The notes under the pieces were generated by a model. It saw only the letters and a program-made list of their open reading frames with translations. It was not told the origin of the DNA and did no database searches. A program made the position numbers and the translations under genes. From Bacillota bacterium (GTDB taxonomy: Bacteria > Bacillota > Clostridia > Acetivibrionales > DTU013), in assembly GCA_023435745.1 (NCBI GenBank), contig JAEZMD010000006.1, positions 1-9,644 of the forward strand: a stretch of DNA of 9,644 nt, written 5' to 3'. Shown here piece after piece: positions 5,494 through 9,644 of this stretch (position 1 is its first letter; each line of letters opens with the position of its first letter).

Positions 5494-5517
5494 TAATAGT
5501 TGCGCGTGCAACTATTA
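5494..5517. promoter_or_regulatory. MarR-type operator palindrome
   Basis: TAATAGTTGC (5494-5503) and GCAACTATTA (5508-5517) are perfect inverted arms around a 4-nt centre. The core TAGTTGC...GCAACTA is typical of MarR-family operators. It sits on the predicted transcription start and 2 nt before the GGGAGGTG ribosome site at 5519-5526, ideal for autorepression of the downstream operon. Confidence 0.8.
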
Positions 5518-5530
5518 TGGGAGGTGCAAA

Positions 5531-6073
5531 ATGGGCGCACTCATGAAATATATCAACCGGATATCCCGCTGCTCATCACTATTCAAGAACGGCAAGCTGG
5601 AACACAAAGGTCTCAATGGCTATCAGCATGTCTATATCCGAAATATCTGCAGAGAACCAGGCATCTCTCAGGATAATCTTGCGAAATCGATCTATGTCAA
5701 TAAAAGCAGCGTAACCCGCCAGTTGGCGCTTCTGGAGCAGAACGGCTTCATTACCAGAAGGCCCAGCGATAAAGATAGACGAGTCATGCAGGTCTACCCG
5801 ACGCAGAAGGCTCTCAACATCCTGCCTGAGATCAAGAGATTGTCAGCGGAGTGGGAATCAGCCATCACGACGGACTTGACGGACAAGGAGAGAAGCCTTT
5901 TTTTGTCCATCCTGGAGCGTATTATGGAGAAGGCGGCGGAAAAAGTTGATCAGGAAGTTTACAAAGAAGAGGATGCAGGAGCAGAAGAGGATGATGCAGC
6001 TAATGTATATGTGAAAGCTGTAGAGGTAGTAAAAGGCGAAGCTAAAGCAGATATGAAGGAAGGGGACAAATGA
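5531..6073 (+). CDS. MarR-family transcriptional regulator with acidic C-terminal tail
   Basis: This 180-residue winged-helix protein is probably the repressor of the exporter genes that follow. The DNA-binding core covers about 45-92: ISQDNLAKSIYVNKSSVTRQLALLEQNGFI (helix-turn-helix) and RRPSDKDRRVMQVYPT (wing with the conserved D-x-R-R). Flanking helices (about 4-40 and 98-140) form the dimer interface. The core ends near 140; the last 40 residues are an unusual low-complexity tail rich in E, D, A, V and K (EEDAGAEEDDAANVYV...). MarR proteins are normally about 140-150 residues long. The start at 5531 is set by GGGAGGTG a few nt upstream. Its stop overlaps the first exporter gene by 4 bases (ATGA). 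The ligand is unknown, likely a drug or other small toxic molecule pumped by the exporter. Confidence 0.92.
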   Translation: MGALMKYINRISRCSSLFKNGKLEHKGLNGYQHVYIRNICREPGISQDNLAKSIYVNKSSVTRQLALLEQNGFITRRPSDKDRRVMQVYPTQKALNILPEIKRLSAEWESAITTDLTDKERSLFLSILERIMEKAAEKVDQEVYKEEDAGAEEDDAANVYVKAVEVVKGEAKADMKEGDK

Positions 6074-7794
6074 AAAAACTTTTATCCTATCTCAAGCCAT
6101 ATGTACCAAAGATGATCGTTGGGCTCATCATAAAGTTTACAGGAACGATCATGGATCTGCTGCTCCCATGGATCCTCTCCCATACTATTGACAATATCAT
6201 TCCTCAGAAAAATGTGACACTGGTTTTTATATGGGGCGGCATCATGATTTTCTGCGCCGCAGCCGCGTGGATCACCAACATCATTGCAAACAGGATGGCA
6301 TCCAGGGTGGCTCGCAATACAACGGAGGCAGTCCGCCACGACCTGTTTGAGAAGATTGTATATCTGTCTTGCCGGCAGGCAGACGAATTTACGGTTCCCT
6401 CGCTGGAGTCCAGGCTGACCTCCGATACATACAACATACATCAGATGATCGGCATGATGCAGCGCCTCGGCGTTCGTGCCCCGATCCTGCTGATCGGAGG
6501 CATTCTGATGACATTGATGCTTGAGCCGGTTTTATCGTTGATCATGATACTTACGCTTCCGATTATCGGACTGCTTGTCTATCTGGTGTCGAAAAAAGGC
6601 ATCCCGCTTTATACAGCTCTGCAACACTCAGTCGACGCACTTGTAAGGACAGTACGCGAAAGTATCACGGGCATTCGGATCATCAAAGCGCTGTCAAAAA
6701 CGGATTACGAAAAAAGCCGGTTTTATGGCGTGAATTCAGAAGTGGTCAAGGCTGAGAAGAAGGCAGGCATCACAATGGCGACAACTAATCCTGTGATGAA
6801 CCTTTTGATGAATATCGGCCTCACACTGGTCATTGCCGCCGGCGCGTTCAGAATCAATGCCGGCCTTACGCATTCCGGTGAGATCATTGCTTTTCTTACA
6901 TACTTTACACTGATATCCAACGCCATGCTCTCCATCACGCGTATGTTTGTCATTTATTCGAAAGGCAGCGCCTCAGCCGAAAGAATAGGTCAGGTGCTCG
7001 ACACACCTGAGGATCTGAAAACGGAGCCTGAAAACCATGTGGAAAACGGGTATCATATCACATTTGAACATGTAACCTTCAACTATCACAAAATCAATTG
7101 CAATGAAAACTGCATTGAGGACATCAGCTTTGCTCTAAAAAAGGGAGAAACACTCGGGATCATCGGCGCTACAGGCAGCGGGAAAAGTACCGTCATCCGT
7201 CTGCTGCTCCGGTTGTACGATCCAAATGCGGGACATATCCGCATATCCGGAGACGATATTCGGAGCATCCCGTCAGAAGAGCTGCATACGAAATTCGGCG
7301 TTGTCTTTCAGAATGATTTTCTGACTGCGGACACCATTGCATCAAACATATCTTTTGGGCGCGGACTGAGCGAAGAGCAGATAGAAACAGCCGTCGAATG
7401 CTCACAGGCAAAAGAGTTTATCGATGCGCTGCCCGACAGATACCAACATCTTCTTGCCATGAAGAGCGCAAACCTGAGCGGAGGACAAAAGCAGAGAGTT
7501 CTGATAGCACGCGCACTTGCTGCGAAGCCGGAGATTCTGATTCTTGACGATTCCTCCAGCGCCCTTGACTACAGGACGGATTCCCTTTTGCGTCAGTCGC
7601 TTGCCAGGCAGTTCAGTCAAACAACAACAATCATTATTGCACAGCGTGTAAGCTCTATAATGCATGCCGACCATATCATGATTCTGGAGGACGGCAGGGC
7701 GCTCGGATACGGAACCCATGAGGAACTTCTCGGCAGCTGCGGGGTGTATCGTGAGATATGCCTTTCTCAGATGGGGGGTGAAGCTATTGCCTAA
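6070..7794 (+). CDS. ABC exporter half-transporter, subunit with degenerate ATP site (BmrC/TM287-like)
   Basis: This 574-residue protein has an N-terminal six-helix exporter domain (about 15-300) and a C-terminal ATPase domain (about 330-570). Motifs are Walker A GATGSGKST at 366-374, Q-loop Gln414, signature LSGGQ at 469-473 and Walker B ILILDD at 489-494. The catalytic Glu is replaced by Asp494 and the switch His by Gln525 (IIAQRVSSI). Those two changes define the non-catalytic site of heterodimeric exporters such as BmrCD, LmrCD and TM287/288. An insertion HKINCNENC near 340-348, before the first ATPase strands, carries two cysteines. It is coupled by overlap to the MarR gene and to the second subunit. 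Substrate unknown; multidrug or peptide export is the usual role. Confidence 0.95.
   Translation: MKKLLSYLKPYVPKMIVGLIIKFTGTIMDLLLPWILSHTIDNIIPQKNVTLVFIWGGIMIFCAAAAWITNIIANRMASRVARNTTEAVRHDLFEKIVYLSCRQADEFTVPSLESRLTSDTYNIHQMIGMMQRLGVRAPILLIGGILMTLMLEPVLSLIMILTLPIIGLLVYLVSKKGIPLYTALQHSVDALVRTVRESITGIRIIKALSKTDYEKSRFYGVNSEVVKAEKKAGITMATTNPVMNLLMNIGLTLVIAAGAFRINAGLTHSGEIIAFLTYFTLISNAMLSITRMFVIYSKGSASAERIGQVLDTPEDLKTEPENHVENGYHITFEHVTFNYHKINCNENCIEDISFALKKGETLGIIGATGSGKSTVIRLLLRLYDPNAGHIRISGDDIRSIPSEELHTKFGVVFQNDFLTADTIASNISFGRGLSEEQIETAVECSQAKEFIDALPDRYQHLLAMKSANLSGGQKQRVLIARALAAKPEILILDDSSSALDYRTDSLLRQSLARQFSQTTTIIIAQRVSSIMHADHIMILEDGRALGYGTHEELLGSCGVYREICLSQMGGEAIA
7775..7781 (+). promoter_or_regulatory. 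Ribosome site that sets a TTG start for the second exporter gene
   Basis: GGGGTGA at 7775-7781, part of a near-perfect anti-16S match (GGGGGTGA), lies 5 nt before TTG 7787. The first in-frame ATG is 43 codons further on at 7916 and has no comparable site, so TTG is preferred. Confidence 0.7.
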
Positions 7795-9644
7795 ATCAGG
7801 ATTGGGGCAGAACAGATTCGAATCGAAATCAGGTCCTGTATTTAATGCGAAACAAAGCCCTGCCGTCGGTATTAGTCCGGTCACCGGGTATGGAAACAAA
7901 AAGCCTAGAGTGTTCATGAAGGACAAAGTATCTCTGAAGGACAGCAAAAGGATTCTTGCTCGTCTATGGAAATATCTTGCCCGATATAAGTGGCTGGGAC
8001 TGGTCGCAATCCTGCTCTCTGTCACCGGCAACGTGCTGATGCTGGTAGGTCCTATGCTTTCCGGCTATGCCATTGACGCGATCGGAACCGAAGCCGGAAT
8101 GGCACAGTTCCCGGTGGTTTTTAAATACTGCCTGCTTATGGTCGTTTTTTACGTGCTTTCATCGGTTCTGTCTTATATTCTGTCTGTACTAATGATCCAC
8201 CTAAGTCAGAAGGTGGTCTTCCAGATGCGTAGTGATGTTTTCAACAAGCTGCTTGAGCTTCCCGTTCGCTTTTTTGACAGCCACCAGACCGGCGAGATCA
8301 TCAGCCGGATCTCCTATGATATCGATACGGTGAATGCGTCGCTCTCCACAGACCTGCTGCAAATATTTACAAGCGTAATCACTGTTGTAGTCTCGCTTGT
8401 GATGATGCTGCTGATATCACCCGTTCTGGTGCTGGTTTTCGCCGTCACCATTCCCGTCTCAATCCTACTTACAAAATATATGACGGGAAAAGTACGTCCC
8501 CTCTTCCGGAAACGTTCCGCAAAACTCGGCGAACTAAACGGCTTTGTGGAGGAAATCATCTCCGGGCACAAAACGATCAAGGTCTACAACCAGGAAAAAT
8601 CATCGATCCGGCGCTTTGACGAAAAAAACAGGGAGGCGGTGGACAGCTATTATAACGCAGATTACTATGGCAGTATGACAGGGCCCTCCGTCAACTTCAT
8701 TAACAATCTCTCGCTGGCCCTCATCAGCGTATTCGGGGCGCTGCTCTATCTGTTCGGGCGCCTGACAATCGGAAATCTGTCGTCCTTCGTGCTGTATTCC
8801 CGCAAGTTCTCAGGCCCCATCAACGAGACAGCCAATATCCTCAGCGAGCTGCAGTCTTCCTTTGCTGCGGCTGAACGTATTTTCCGGCTCATCGACGAAG
8901 AACCGGAACCAAGGGATACAGAGGATGCAATTACTCTGGGGGATATAAACGGAGAAGTTAACATGGAAGGGGTTAGTTTTGGCTATACACCGGGAAGGCC
9001 GGTAATTCTCAGCTTGGACTTAAAGGCAAAAAAAGGGAGTCTCGTGGCCGTTGTCGGGCCGACCGGTGCAGGAAAGACCACAATTATCAACCTGCTGATG
9101 CGTTTCTACGACCCAGACCGCGGCACCATCACCATCGATGGAAATGATATCCGGAAGGTTACCCGAAAAAGCCTTCGGCTCTCTTATTCAATGGTTTTAC
9201 AGGATACCTGGCTGTTCAACGGCACTATCTTTGAAAACATCGCCTACGGAAAAAAGGACGCGACAATGGACGAGGTCATTGCGGTTGCCAGAGCGGCAAG
9301 GATCCATAATTATATCATGCAATTACCAGATGGCTACGATACTATCCTCAGCGACGACGGAGTCAACATTTCTCAGGGTCAGAAGCAGCTTCTCACGATC
9401 GCCAGAGCAATGCTTCTTGATTCCAGGATGCTTATCCTCGACGAAGCGACCTCCAATGTGGATACACGCACAGAACAGCAGATTCAAAAAGCAATGCGCA
9501 CCCTTATGCGGGATAGGACCTGCTTTGTCATTGCACACCGCCTGTCCACTATTCAAAACGCTGATTTGATCCTGGTGCTGAAGGACGGCAGGATCGTTGA
9601 ACAGGGAAACCATGAGGAGCTGATGAAGCAGGACCGGGTCTATG
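7787..9644 (+). CDS. ABC exporter half-transporter, catalytic subunit (BmrD/TM288-like; 3' end outside window)
   Basis: The open frame runs 619 codons from TTG 7787 to the edge with no stop. It starts inside the previous gene (8-base overlap). A polar N-terminal extension of about 50 residues rich in G, K, S and P precedes the six-helix membrane domain (about 68-345), followed by the ATPase domain (about 390 on). Walker A GPTGAGKTT is at 424-432, Q-loop at Gln472, Walker B MLILDEATSNVD at 548-559 with catalytic Glu553 present, and switch His584 present. The signature reads ISQGQ (528-532) instead of LSGGQ, a known feature of the catalytic-site subunit in heterodimeric exporters. Together with the upstream subunit it forms one competent and one degenerate ATP site. 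The tail GNHEELMKQDRVY is the usual C-terminus, so only some residues are missing. Confidence 0.93.
   Translation, partial: MPKSGLGQNRFESKSGPVFNAKQSPAVGISPVTGYGNKKPRVFMKDKVSLKDSKRILARLWKYLARYKWLGLVAILLSVTGNVLMLVGPMLSGYAIDAIGTEAGMAQFPVVFKYCLLMVVFYVLSSVLSYILSVLMIHLSQKVVFQMRSDVFNKLLELPVRFFDSHQTGEIISRISYDIDTVNASLSTDLLQIFTSVITVVVSLVMMLLISPVLVLVFAVTIPVSILLTKYMTGKVRPLFRKRSAKLGELNGFVEEIISGHKTIKVYNQEKSSIRRFDEKNREAVDSYYNADYYGSMTGPSVNFINNLSLALISVFGALLYLFGRLTIGNLSSFVLYSRKFSGPINETANILSELQSSFAAAERIFRLIDEEPEPRDTEDAITLGDINGEVNMEGVSFGYTPGRPVILSLDLKAKKGSLVAVVGPTGAGKTTIINLLMRFYDPDRGTITIDGNDIRKVTRKSLRLSYSMVLQDTWLFNGTIFENIAYGKKDATMDEVIAVARAARIHNYIMQLPDGYDTILSDDGVNISQGQKQLLTIARAMLLDSRMLILDEATSNVDTRTEQQIQKAMRTLMRDRTCFVIAHRLSTIQNADLILVLKDGRIVEQGNHEELMKQDRVY

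Noticed and set aside
5370..5530. Leader-peptide attenuator like bmrB
   Set aside because: I see no small frame with a ribosome site followed by a terminator hairpin; the only strong structure is the MarR-type palindrome.
7795..7915. Non-coding gap before an ATG start at 7916 for the second exporter subunit
   Set aside because: The frame is open back to TTG 7787, which has a near-perfect ribosome site, and such N-terminal extensions are usual in this subunit type.
7402..8031. A 209-codon open frame on the minus strand
   Set aside because: It is antisense to both exporter genes, has no recognisable domain and no ribosome site; it is a shadow of their codon bias.

Overview
The window looks like chromosomal DNA of a spore-forming, Gram-positive anaerobe of the Clostridia. 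Support comes from a CotF-type spore coat protein, an S-layer homology (SLH) remnant, a LysM/L,D-transpeptidase, a LytTR-controlled ABC-2 transporter operon, strong AGGAGG-type ribosome sites and consensus TTGACA/TATAAT promoters. Base composition is moderate, and nothing here fixes genus or species.

Layout. (1) 1-69, minus: start of a Phd/YefM-type antitoxin that runs off the left edge, with a perfect consensus promoter and ATTAGC-type operator half-sites. (2) 274-1107, plus: a secreted LysM + YkuD L,D-transpeptidase, read divergently and closed by a stem-loop at 1121-1149. (3) 4040 down to 1170, minus: a tightly packed operon in the order LytTR regulator, four-helix membrane protein (DUF3021-like), ABC-2 ATPase, ABC-2 permease, CotF-like coat protein. 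Most junctions are ATGA or TAATG overlaps. Upstream lie two direct repeats with a 21-bp period, the expected architecture of a LytTR binding site. (4) 4227-4644, plus: a decayed SLH-domain gene end, a duplicated 40-bp non-coding repeat and a strong intrinsic terminator. (5) 5313 down to 4673, minus: a complete VapBC toxin-antitoxin pair whose promoter is embedded in a 12-bp perfect inverted repeat. (6) 5531-9644, plus: a MarR-type regulator followed by two overlapping ABC exporter half-transporters. The second starts at TTG 7787 and runs off the right edge after 619 codons.

How the parts work together. The MarR repressor probably binds the palindrome at 5494-5517 at its own transcription start and so controls the heterodimeric exporter. 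The two half-transporters show the classic asymmetric pattern: the changed catalytic residues of one subunit and the unusual signature of the other fall in the same composite ATP site (BmrCD / TM287-288 type). The LytTR protein probably activates its own operon from the repeats at 4115-4155. I found no wholly new system. The most interesting points are the unusually legible operators of the regulators, the CotF gene attached to a LytTR-ABC operon, the SLH remnant with its odd repeats, and the acidic tail on the MarR protein.
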